A DNA stretch of 64,000 nt from assembly GCA_013407085.1 (NCBI GenBank), contig JACCGJ010020047.1, positions 22,124 to 86,123 of the forward strand, given 5' to 3'. Both the position numbers and the translations under genes were made by a program. Below are positions 31,201 to 41,019 of this stretch, one piece after another. Every line of letters begins with the position of its first letter. Position 1 is the first letter of the stretch. The DNA is from Atriophallophorus winterbourni (Eukaryota; Platyhelminthes; Trematoda; Plagiorchiida; Microphallidae). The notes beneath the pieces are model-generated. The model saw only the letters and a program-made list of their open reading frames with translations. It was not told the DNA's origin and searched no databases.

Positions 31201-34200
31201 GCTGCCAGCTCTTTTCGTTACTGTCTCGTTGTGAAGGTGGACATCCTACTTTCGAGTGTTCACATCAACTGATGCTGCCTCGCGAATCATAACTCATGAA
31301 TGGGCGCATCTCGGATCATTACTTCCGGCTCACTTTCGGTTTTATTGCATTTTTTACATTTTACATATTTATAACCCGTGTTCATTTGCACCTTATCTCC
31401 AACTCACCGTAGCACTAGATTGATAGACTCAAAATTGTTCGATCTTTCCATGACTGGGCTCACGAGCCTGCCAGTAGATGATATCTTACGGCATGTACTG
31501 CCACTTCTGGGTCACTGTCTCTCGCTCACAAGTTTCTACACCTCCTTTTCGTGTTTTCTTCAGGTTATGCACTACGCCGAAAAGCCGACCACCTTTGTGA
31601 GCACAACGATCAATTGCGGTATTTACCTTTTCACACCCGGGATCTTCAAGTTTATCCGAATAGCGTTCCTGGAGCATCAAAATCAAATGAAGTAAGTCTC
31701 CGTCTTAACAAGTAAACTGCAAAACTAAATCCAATATGTCGAAACGGATGACTCGTGTGTGCTCTTATACTCCAATGCAACATTCGATACCAATTTTTTT
31801 TCAAATTTACACCGTTCATTTTCTCTTGTTTTTGTGTATTTTTGTAGCACCACTTAATGTTCTAGCTGCGTCAAGGAATTTTTTTTAATAGGGCTTTTGT
31901 TGATCCCATACAGATATTCATTGATGCGAAATACCGGAAAAGAAATCTTTGATTCTATTCTAGTGTATTGTTCGCAAATATTGGTTAGTTTAGACATTTT
32001 GATAGGTGTTTTTATGGGCGTTTACATGTTCAACGATGCCGATGACAACGCTTTGTACCCCCCTTCTCGCTTTGTACATCTCATTGTTTATGTTGAACGG
32101 CACTATATCTGTATCAGATTGTGCAAATATAATAATAATAATAATTACGTGACTTAAAACAGCGCATAAAAAATGAAATGTTTGATTCGATTGAACGCCT
32201 GTTTTATTTCAGCTGTAAGCGCTTCATCCCGGTTTGTTTGTGCTTAGTCTTCTATAGAATTCGTAGCTATTTCAGTCCCACCCTTCCCCATATTTTAAGA
32301 TTTTACTTTTGTCATCGTTGTATGACTGTTAAGCATTCGGTAAGTGCTACCGGTGTAATGCTGCCTCTGATGATGATGTTGATGTGTTATATCTGTAATG
32401 TGATACTACTGGGTTTGACAGAACACAACCGTAACTAAACTCGTGTATTGAACGAATGAATGAATACCACAAAGTCTGTACAGTGAACGATAAACACATT
32501 ATTTACTTACAATCGATATTGATCGATGCTTGATCGATGGTTCGTTCACTGTCTATACTACATGATGATGATGATGATAGATTGTACAGCGCTCGACCTA
32601 TGTTAAGCACAAAATACACTTTTGTTGTAGTCCAGGATAAACTCCTTCCTTTTGGCTATATATGCTGCTAAACCGCTTTCCGTTTCTCCGATATTTCCGT
32701 GATCACGTTTTCTTCGTTCTTTCAGTTTTGATTTGCGCTCTCCATGCAAAGAAATCATTCACTTGGAACGTGAAATTTGTCAACCGCTAGCCGGTAGCGG
32801 AACTTTGTTTGTCTATCACACCGATCGTTTCTGGAGTCAGATCAAGTTCGCCGGGTGTGTTGCAGCTCTCGCATCCCGTAGTGGCATGCATCATAGTTAT
32901 GTGTTTTCCGTTTTTATTACCTCCGTTTATTGTTGAACACGAGTGGTGTGATTCAGGCGTAGTTTTTGTTCTACTGTCCATTCACCCCTTTAAAATGTTA
33001 CCGTCATTAAGTTTCTATTCCTATTGCTGTCTTGAAACCCATATTTTGGTTTGTGTTATAAAAGCGATCAAGGCTTGCGCACAGTTTATTGGTTCTATTA
33101 CGCGAAATGTGGTTGTCTTGCGACCAATTTAAGATACTCCATGTTTTAATTTTGTAACCATGAGTCGGCGAAGTTAAATTGCACCGCTAAACCGTTCTAT
33201 CGTTGTCCACATGCTGTAATTCTTCGGAGTAATGGTAACAAGTGCTTTACCTTATCTCAAAGTATTGTAAGTAGTTCAACATGAACTTCTCTTCATTTTC
33301 ATCAGTGCTAACCAGAAACAACAGTGAAATGTCATTTCGATGTGTTTCTTTTTGCGCGAACAACCCACAATTGGATGATATGCTGCCGCGAACGCTTTTT
33401 TCGTTGCAGCGGTCGGCAGTGGTCGACGCGCATATTCACGATAAGCATTCCAGTTGTGACTTCGATTTACGGAATAGCTGCACAATCATCGATTGTCAGG
33501 TCACGTATTGCGGACGCCAATTTATCGATTTCCACAACGCAGTCTTTATGTTGCGCATTCCGAGGTCACTGTATCATGAATGAACGCACAAGCCTGATCC
33601 AGGCAAAGTGCCGCACAGTCAGAGACTGCACGTGGGCTAAGATACTCTCAGGTTGCCCAGGCCTAGACAGATATGAGAAAGAAAATAGAAATGGTAGTGA
33701 GACTCCAGCCTGTTTCAGCATGCAGCTCACCACCGATGGTCAATCAATTTAGCACGATGTTAGCTGCACAGCACAGAAGTACTGTACGATTGCACATCCG
33801 TGCATCATGACCGGCAATATCGTCTTTCGATGAGAAACGCGCTGGTTTTTTGGCTGCAGTGTCACAGAAAACTCGGGCTGTTTCGGCTCCTGTCTGCGCT
33901 AATAGCAGTTCAGGTTGATGCTCATGGCGTGTTGTTTAGTAAAGAAGCCGTGTTATTTTGAAGCATAGCGTAGGAAAACGGACCACTGATCCTGGTCATT
34001 CCCACGAGACGTGACACACTCTAGGCGTACTATAGGCTGTTTAGCAGTAAGGTCAAATAAGTGGTGGTGGGTTATCTACTACTTAATCATGTTCCCTGTC
34101 CTGATTATCACCCTTGGTCTGACGAAGCTTCTGTGTCAAACGTGAAACGTTACCCAAAAACTACTCTAACCGATTGCACTCAAATTTCCTTGCATTAGCA

Positions 34201-37200
34201 ATAATCATTCGTTTCTACACGTGGGCAACGTTGTTCAGGTCATACCTCCGGGTTGCATGGCTCTCCCTCCCCCAATCTTCCTAGACTCGTCTAATCTGAT
34301 AGACTCTCAGCCCACGTCAATTACACTCCATGGCTACAACAATAATCAGTGTCCTGCATACATGTTAAACCGTTTGTGCCAATCCTTGATTATTTGTATA
34401 CGGTTGTCTGGTATTTATTATTATAATTAATTTACTTTTCATTCCCCGATTTTTAGCGCCGTGATCTACGCCAATCGTCATGTTCTTTCTCTTTACGAAC
34501 GAACCCATCCACACCGCCTGGCCAAAACATCTCAACCTAGCTTGACTCAATCGCAACACCACGGAGGTGGGGATCATTCGGATGCTACGGATGGGGCACG
34601 TGGATCACAAGATGCCTCTAGTGGCCCTGTAATCATCGGTCATGTGTACATTCATCCAACCGCTGTAATTGACTCCACGGCAGTGGTATGTTACAAATCG
34701 GGTTACCGGTGTTCCATTTTGAGCGTCCCATGAGCGTTGGCGAAATCCAGTCACAACCTCGTTACTGTTTAAAACGTCATTCGTTTCTTATTGCGTACTC
34801 ACACGATTCGAGTGGCTAGGTTCCAGTATTTGGCTTTCTGTCCATTAAAATTTTGCATTACTTTGAATCAGTTAGCGTAGATGATTAGGTTTGATATTGA
34901 AGCGAATACTTGTACCTCAGGGATTGGATGTTCTGTGTTGTGTGTTGGCTGAGCTGGCATTGTAACAGTACGACGTTTCGTCATCAAGCTAGATGACATC
35001 GTCAGCTGAACTTCTTGCGAAGTGTTAGCAACCGTCGTGTTTTCTGATTTTATACGCTCACTGTTCTGTTTATTTCCTCGTCATTGGTTGTTCTCAAGGT
35101 CACGCGTCTTAATGTTCGGTTCCTCATTGGTACATACATGTCGTCCAATTGGACGTGTTGATTCAATGACCGCGTTGTGGAGTGCCACGCCTCGAGGAAT
35201 TCCCGTATGTGGCGCGTGCGTCCCCTTGCAATGACTCTGGTTCCATTCCAGTTGACTTGGTGTCCTTCTTGGTCAACGTGAATTGATAGTAACGATTTGT
35301 ATTCGTGCCTCCTTACCGCTGATTGGTGTTCACTCAGTCTGGTACCCAGCCTCCTTCCAGTCTGTCCCACGTAATGCATCTCACAATCCGCGCATGGGAT
35401 TTTGTAGACCACGTTTGTTTTGTCTTCTTCTTTCAAGCTATCTTTCAATTTGCACAGCTGATTGCGGAGTGTTCGCGTAGGTCTGTGTGCAACATTGATT
35501 CCGAGTGGTTGCAGTACTCTTGCAGCGATTTCTGAAACATTCTCAATGTAAGGTAAAGGTTTCCTGACCTGTGCGTTTGGTTGCTCCGTGGGCAAGCTTC
35601 TTGGCGATTTGTATCTTAGTATAAAGCTCTTCGGGTAGCCGTTTTTCATCAGGACTTTGAAGAGGTATCTTTCTTCCTCCACCAGCCCAATAAGGCAATA
35701 TCATCAGCATAGTCATAGGGCGGATCTGTCAACTGAGTCAAAGGGGGCTGTGATATCCAGAAATAACACAATGGTAGGTCGCTGATACAGGTGACGGTGT
35801 TCTAGCAACTGTCGCAGAACGAAGATCTGGTCTACACATCCGCGCCCTGGTCGGAAGCCAGCTTGCTCTTCGCGAGAAGTGCCCTCGTGAATCGGTGTAA
35901 GTCTGCGAAGGAGGATGGCAACCAATATCTTAGCTACCACCGGAATAAGCGAAATTCCGTGATAGTTGCAGCATTCGTTCCGCGCTCCTTTTTATGGACT
36001 GGTATTACTAGCGATTCACCCCAGGAGGCAGGTACCCTCTCATCCACCCAAACCTTTGAGAACAGCTCGCGCAATTCTGCTACGACTGCCTTGCCTCCTT
36101 CCTTGAATAGGAGGATGGTTTTGCTCAGACCTTGCGGCTTAGGGCCACAGACACGAATCAATTGGTAAAGTCTCCTCATGTTGTTCATGGCTAACGCTCT
36201 TTCCATCTCCGAGGCGCGTTCTTTCCACCAATACTCACGGTCACGTCTCAGACTATCTTTGATTAGGAGTCTAAGACACTTCCGATCGTCCTCATACTCT
36301 AAACCACTCGGTATGGCACGGCGCCGTTCGAGTAGCGTGAGGGACTCAGCTGAGACCCAGAGGTGTGACGGTTGACGAGTGACTTTGCAGCATTCCGTAG
36401 CAGAGTCATAGAGTGCTTGCTTAAAGTAGTGCCAATGACGATCCAGCTCGACCGGCCGATTTTTGGAAAGGGAAACCGATAGAGTATCCCTAAATCTGGT
36501 ACCGTTAGACGCTCAATCTGTATATGGATGGTCTGCTTTACTTAGTACGCTGTGATCAAGTTAAAGAGTTTCGAGCGGTCCCCGTTCAATAGTGTGATGC
36601 ACTTTGAACATCCACGGTCTATGAATCCGCGATGAGTGCGACAGTCGACGAGGCACATTATCGTTAGTTGCTTCTGTTTATGACATCTAGCGAAAAAGCG
36701 ATTTCGCAACATCGTCGCTAACAGTTTATCGACGTGGTGGACCAGTGGGGCTAGGAGGCAACAAGCTGACGGGAAAACTTCAATTTCATCCGCTCCAAAT
36801 CACCCGAAATTCCGTATGCCGATTTGGCATAACAACTATCTGGATAGTAACCGCTGTGTTGACACCAAATGTGCAGTTAAGTAACTGACTGATGCGTTTT
36901 TTAAGGTGGCAGCCTTCCCTTTCCTTTTCGTAAGAACCGTTTAACTGGACTAAGTAGATCCACTCCTGCGGCGCTAGAAAATGTTTCCAACTTTTTCGAA
37001 CACCAGCTCTTCGGGACTACACGAAGATTTCCTACCAGCAGAGCGTATTTCACCAACCTTATTGACAAATATGTAGTCTCAGTCAATGCGAGTGATCAGA
37101 ATGGCGACTATTGCGCTTTCTACTCCAGATATAAGATTAGAATTTTAAGAAAGTACATCTTCGTCCGAACGTGAGTGAAATAAGCGTCGTATATGTGGGT

Positions 37201-39478
37201 CCGATCGGCCTCATAAGGAATAGCAAGAAGATTATTGCACCTGAAATTTTGGCTTCCACGCTATACGCTCGTGGGTGTATATAAACAGTACATGTACTTC
37301 TTTCTTTTAAACAATCTAAACCACGCGGTCATAATTATCAATCAAGTTCATACGAGTTTACCCGTGCGATTATCTCGGTGAGGTTGTTCGAGTATTGTGT
37401 TTGCCTTTTAGCTCGGACCCAACGTGAGCATCGGCGAGCGTGCTGTGATTCGCGGTGGGGTACGTCTTCGCGATTGCATCGTGTTACAGGATGCGGAGAT
37501 TCGTGAGCACGCGTGTTGCCTGAACGCCGTGATTGGATGGAACGCAATTATCGGCCAGTGGGCGCGTGTCGAAGGCACTCCCAACGACCCGAATCCGAAT
37601 AAACCGTTCACGAAACTGGAAGTTTTGCCTGTTTTCAACTCAAAGGGCCAGCTCAATCCCTCAATCACAGTTATCGGTGAGCTATTTAACGCGATATTTA
37701 AACACGGCACATAAAAAGCACTGCCTATGTTCAATTCTTCGAAATTCCTTTCCATGTTGCAGTCAGCCAGCAAGCTAAAAGCAGTTGCAATAATCGGCTT
37801 CCTGTGAGCAAAACACTACATTTCAATCAAGTGTTATGAACGTGTGCATTTTGTTTTTTCTGTAGCATTCGAGATACATCACCCTTGTGGTTTTCCCTGA
37901 GTTGATTGCTTCACTGTCACAGGTTTGGTGGGTAGATTAGCCGAGCTCGTTGAGGTCTGGCCTTACTTCAGCCAACGAGCATCTGTCATAAGTGACTTCC
38001 TTAACAGCATAAACGATGCGCAATCACGGGATATCCATCGCCCGAATTGTTATCATCCAGGGGTTTTGTTGGCCAGCTTCATACCGCCAACCGATTCAGG
38101 CGGTTATCTAGCAGATGATGTTAATTATTACAAAGTACCTTTCACTGAGCCAGTTATTTTATCACCCACCAGTTGTTTTATCGCTAAATTGTTACTTTAA
38201 GAAATCGCCAGTCTCAGGAGTTTCATTTATTTTGACCGGTGCTGTTATTCATCTTGTATACGGAGATGAACAGCATTCGTTTAGCTTCGCCCAAGTCGAT
38301 TTGACTAACAAACGACGAGCTCAGCATTCGAGAATAGCGTAAACTACGTCAGCAATTGCAATGACGTTTTTTGCGCACTTCACTTTGTTTGAATTATCAC
38401 GATTACGCTCAACTCCACTATGCGAACTGCTGTGATTGTTTGCCATCCATCAAATTCAATTTTAGCTCCAATGCACCGGTAAACTCTTATCATGGTGTAG
38501 CTCATTTGACTGGTCTAGGTCGTTTCTGTTGTCCTTGACAATCCAGAACTAGCGCCTTTATATGAAGCCGTGATTTGCCTTTACCTCTATTACACGTGTC
38601 GGGGAATTGCGAACGGGCGTGTTTAATCGTATAGTTTTTTGCAGTTTTCTAGTTTATTCATAATTTCTTAAGGCCTTACAGCAAGACAGGGATGTTCTAT
38701 CGATAGTTATACACATTCATTTGTAAGTTACTTTGTACGGGTAGCACCAGCTGATTGCAGATACTCAAGTGTAATCATTTACTAAACATACAACACTTGG
38801 ATCTAGTCTACTGACGTAACACTTTCCTTATGTAAACAGGAAATATCTTTTAGGTATTAAAATACTGATCTACGTGTGTCCAATCTTAGATTCAGCCTCT
38901 TTGTACCATGCATCTGCCTGCATTTCTTGTTACTCACCCTAGCTAATAAGATTAAGTCTACCAGAGCTGACGGGTTTATTTGAAACCGTCCATAAAATGA
39001 AATGCTTCATTCATCGTTTGACACTCACATTCACAATCACGCTGCGGTCATTGCATTGTCAGGTCAAAATAATATTAGCCCTGTTCACCGATGAAATGGC
39101 ACATATCAATCGCTAGATTACGCGCTCTGAGACCGGTTAACCTCAGCTAAAAACCACCGATACTGAATTACTTTTTAGGTTGCATAAAATATAACAACAT
39201 GATATAAACAACGGTTCAGCTCTATCAAACGGATGTCTGCTTCAGCAGAATTTGATTTATGGTGTGCAATCGACACTTGTTCAGATTTACTGTTCACAGC
39301 TCTATTCCCTCATTGAAATGATTTTCGAATAGCTGCAGCTCTGCATGGAGCTTTTGACGTTTCATCCTCATTTCCAGGTTCCAATGTTGAAGTCCCAGCC
39401 GAAATAATTGTTCTGAACTGCATCGTTCTTCCACACAAGGAATTGTCACACAGTTCGAAGAACCAGATCATCCTCTAA
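28213..39478 (+). CDS. GMPPA: GMPPA, mannose-1-phosphate guanylyltransferase alpha subunit, complete
   Basis: Exons: 28213-28294, 28324-28421, 28462-28565, 29039-29231, 30625-30684, 31564-31691, 32726-32854, 34457-34685, 37412-37676, 39378-39478. All introns are GT-AG and all phases match, giving 462 residues. GMPPA is the regulatory partner of the catalytic subunit GMPPB in cytosolic GDP-mannose synthesis. The N-terminal nucleotidyltransferase domain shows [24 protein letters not shown] and VMNGDICCD. The middle shows [21 protein letters not shown] and NCGIYLFTP. The C-terminal left-handed beta-helix starts at YIHPTAV and runs through [23 protein letters not shown] and LPHKELS, ending NQIIL as in human GMPPA. 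Exon 8 adds about 30 low-complexity residues between the two domains. Start: first of three in-frame ATGs (28213, 28222, 28228). Confidence 0.96.
28324..28421 (+). CDS. GMPPA: GMPPA exon 2
   Basis: 98 nt encoding [19 protein letters not shown] and [11 protein letters not shown]. Intron 2 is 40 nt (28422-28461). Confidence 0.95.
28462..28565 (+). CDS. GMPPA: GMPPA exon 3
   Basis: 104 nt encoding [19 protein letters not shown] to EFKVPV plus two bases of Arg. Donor gtaagc. The following 473-nt intron holds an S repeat. Confidence 0.95.
28610..28790 (-). repeat. Family S short repeat in GMPPA intron 3
   Basis: A diverged copy: 'gggagtctcactgtcatttt', 'taggcctggggaacataaca' and 'tttgcctgaaccagacttg'. 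Confidence 0.7.
29039..29231 (+). CDS. GMPPA: GMPPA exon 4
   Basis: 193 nt encoding [19 protein letters not shown], then [15 protein letters not shown], to MATE. Acceptor catgcag, donor gttagt. Confidence 0.96.
29935..30545. repeat. Inverted pair of PLE-type hammerhead-like repeats in GMPPA intron 4
   Basis: 30460-30545 on the plus strand reads 'cccttggtctgatgaagctt', 'gtgtcagaagcgaaacgtta'. 29935-30012 carries the same motif on the minus strand. The core has CTGATGA, a 7-bp hairpin and GAAAC, as in a hammerhead ribozyme, but with one extra base after CTGAYGA. Confidence 0.5.
30625..30684 (+). CDS. GMPPA: GMPPA exon 5
   Basis: 60 nt, exactly 20 codons, encoding [20 protein letters not shown]. 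Acceptor cacgcag, donor gtgagt. A diverged copy of this exon lies at 44005-44064. Confidence 0.95.
31564..31691 (+). CDS. GMPPA: GMPPA exon 6
   Basis: 128 nt encoding [20 protein letters not shown] through EHQNQM plus two bases. Donor gtaagt. Confidence 0.96.
32726..32854 (+). CDS. GMPPA: GMPPA exon 7
   Basis: 129 nt encoding [32 protein letters not shown] and two bases of Gly. Donor gtgtgt follows GG. Confidence 0.93.
33576..33812 (+). repeat. Family S short repeat in GMPPA intron 7
   Basis: The best full-length copy in the window, from 'acgcacaagcctgatccagg' to 'tgcacatccgtgcatcatg', about 235 bp. Confidence 0.8.
33965..34200 (+). repeat. PLE-derived repeat with hammerhead-like motif, GMPPA intron 7
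   Basis: It matches the minus strand of 59640-59875 over about 230 bp ('ccactgatcctggtcat', then 'cacccttggtctgacgaagc', then 'gaaacgttaccc'). In this copy the hairpin after CTGACGA is damaged. Confidence 0.6.
34457..34685 (+). CDS. GMPPA: GMPPA exon 8, with low-complexity insertion
   Basis: 229 nt encoding [20 protein letters not shown], then a Gln/His/Gly/Asp/Ser-rich stretch of about 30 residues, then [20 protein letters not shown]. Human GMPPA has only a few residues at the insertion point (before the beta-helix). Confidence 0.93.
34900..35682 (-). pseudogene. Penelope-like element 3' part with GIY-YIG domain
   Basis: An uninterrupted frame of 210 codons (35682-35050) begins at the end of the RT region ([19 protein letters not shown]). 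It then shows [20 protein letters not shown] and [11 protein letters not shown], the GIY-YIG endonuclease motif of PLEs, with C(A)DC preceding it. After the stop, the trailer holds a hammerhead-like motif at 34970-35010 (minus strand CTGACGA, hairpin, GAAACGTC). No stop interrupts the preserved part, so this copy is young, but its 5' two thirds are absent and RTE sequence takes over at 35683. It lies in GMPPA intron 8, antisense to the gene. Confidence 0.85.
35683..36700 (-). pseudogene. RTE-like LINE 3, EN linker to RT active site
   Basis: The minus strand reads [36 protein letters not shown] near 36215, [66 protein letters not shown] and finally [10 protein letters not shown] at about 35690. 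One or two frameshifts (near 35935) and stops are present. The element ends right after the RTE active-site motif, where PLE sequence begins in the same orientation. Confidence 0.8.
36700..37400. other. Rest of GMPPA intron 8, no gene recognised
   Basis: The left part may be further decayed RTE endonuclease sequence; nothing convincing is readable. Confidence 0.35.
37412..37676 (+). CDS. GMPPA: GMPPA exon 9, beta-helix domain
   Basis: 265 nt encoding [40 protein letters not shown] and NPSITVI. Donor gtgagc. Confidence 0.96.
39378..39478 (+). CDS. GMPPA: GMPPA exon 10, terminal
   Basis: 101 nt encoding [20 protein letters not shown] and [12 protein letters not shown] with TAA at 39476-39478. 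A copy with four base differences lies at 45966-46066. Confidence 0.96.
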
Positions 39479-39763
39479 TCTGTCTGTTTCTCACTGTCTG
39501 TGTGCCAATGCCTTCCGCCCAATCACGTCTTTGATTTTTGATGCAGTTTTTAATTCTTTTCGGCCACAAATACTTTGTTCTTTCCCTTGGTCTGATCTGC
39601 TCTTGATTTATGGGTTTATTCTTGTTTCTGTATTGTCAATTTTTCGTTTTAATACACTTCGGTATTTAAATATAGCAAACTCTGGGATGTTCACTTTCTT
39701 ACTTTTCTGTATGAAATGCTCGTGGGAGGCGTTTCGGGTTGCAGTGGGCTGTGTGAACCTCAG

Positions 39764-39769
39764 AATAAA
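39764..39769 (+). promoter_or_regulatory. GMPPA: Candidate GMPPA polyadenylation signal
   Basis: AATAAA about 285 nt after the stop. The matching site in the duplicated copy (near 46340) reads AATGAA, and that copy has AATAAA at 46408-46413 where the original has AATAGA. Confidence 0.45.
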
Positions 39770-39895
39770 ATTGTCATCGAAAAATTCTTCCTAGCAGTTC
39801 CTCGTCTTCCTGCGTTTTCTTCTCATGTTCGCTTAAATAGAATTCTGGGAATTAAAATTCAAGACGGCTTAGAAATTCTGCTGATTTTCACAAGC

Positions 39896-40088
39896 TAACA
39901 TTGTGTTAAATTGATTTGCCACCGGTGGTGAGCGGCATGCGGAAATTCGCTGGTGTCTCACTGCTATTGCTATTTTGCTTTCCCATATTTGTCTAGGCCT
40001 TGGCAACCTGACGTTATCCTTACCCATGCGCAGTCTATGACTGTGACGCACTTCGCCAGGATCAGGCTTGTGATTTCATTCATACATC
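39896..40088 (-). repeat. Family S short repeat after GMPPA
   Basis: 'gtgttaaattgatttgccac', 'gtctaggccttggcaacctg' and 'aggatcaggcttgtg' with a short tail. It is absent from the duplicated copy at the matching place (about 46460), so it probably inserted after the duplication or was lost there. Confidence 0.75.
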
Positions 40089-40619
40089 ATCGCTCTGCAC
40101 ACCCGTCAATGTTCTTTAAGTGCGAACCATTGTGTGGCTCTAATCACAACTGTTATACTGAACCAAAACACTCGTACTTGTAATAAATCGGGAATGTTAC
40201 AACAGTAACGATCTTCGTATGTACTAGTTTATTTTTAAGCGGCTGTTGCGTTCGCTAATAGGTTCATTGAAATCTCGAATCATTATCGTCTACGCGTATC
40301 CATCTGATGCGAGATCGTTTTGGACTATAATTCACTTACTTTTCCTACTTCGGACGTCGTAGCCAATACTAGCGGGGGCACGTGGCGTGGTAACCGTTCA
40401 GGTTTCATCCACGAGAATGGTTTCAACCAACAGAGTTGATTTCGGTTAATGGTTGTGTGGCTGAGGTTCGTTTCGTTACATCCGAGGACGCTTGGCCTCG
40501 AATTTTCATACGTGGCGTTGCCACCAAGTATAAGCGAAGCGCACTCTGTTCTCAATGAATATCTAATTTAAAGAGGAGCGGTCAACATACTTTTACTTAA
40601 CTATTTTTTGTGCGACTAT

Positions 40620-41010
40620 CTCCTCCTGCAGGATGAGCCGGCTTCAATGAAGGGTCTTGGGAATTTGGGTAAAAAGAGGCGTCCCTAGCACCACTCGGGG
40701 TTTGTTCGAGTCAGCTTCTCTAGCCTTTGCACAACCAAGTGCGACCTGCAAGGCAGCAGGGAGTTGCCAGTAAGAGGTGGTGTGCACCAAATAGCCGATT
40801 ACGAAACTCGGTTTCATATTTTTCCTCAGGGTTTTCTCCCGAAGACTTTCCATCGATTCGGTATCCCTCAAGGCAGTGGAGGTTTAAAATCAGGGTTTTT
40901 TCCCTTAGATGAAATGCCTTCCCAGGCCAACGGGCTCTATCTGCCCGAAGCAAACTGGTTTTTCAGGCCCCAGTCACGCCCTCGGCCCTTCTCATGTAGG
41001 TAGAAGCAGT
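40620..41010 (-). repeat. RTE-family 5' UTR-like repeat
   Basis: It matches 23890-24120 and 1-340: 'cctcaaggcagtggaggttt', 'cgaagcaaactg' and 'gtagaagcagtgc'. No coding sequence follows. Confidence 0.55.
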
Positions 41011-41019
41011 GCAGCCGAG

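Noticed and set aside
33324..33752. 142-codon frame across the S repeat in GMPPA intron 7
   Set aside because: It joins intron sequence to repeat sequence, and the same repeat frame appears at 6082, 6334 and 7345; this is a repeat, not a gene.
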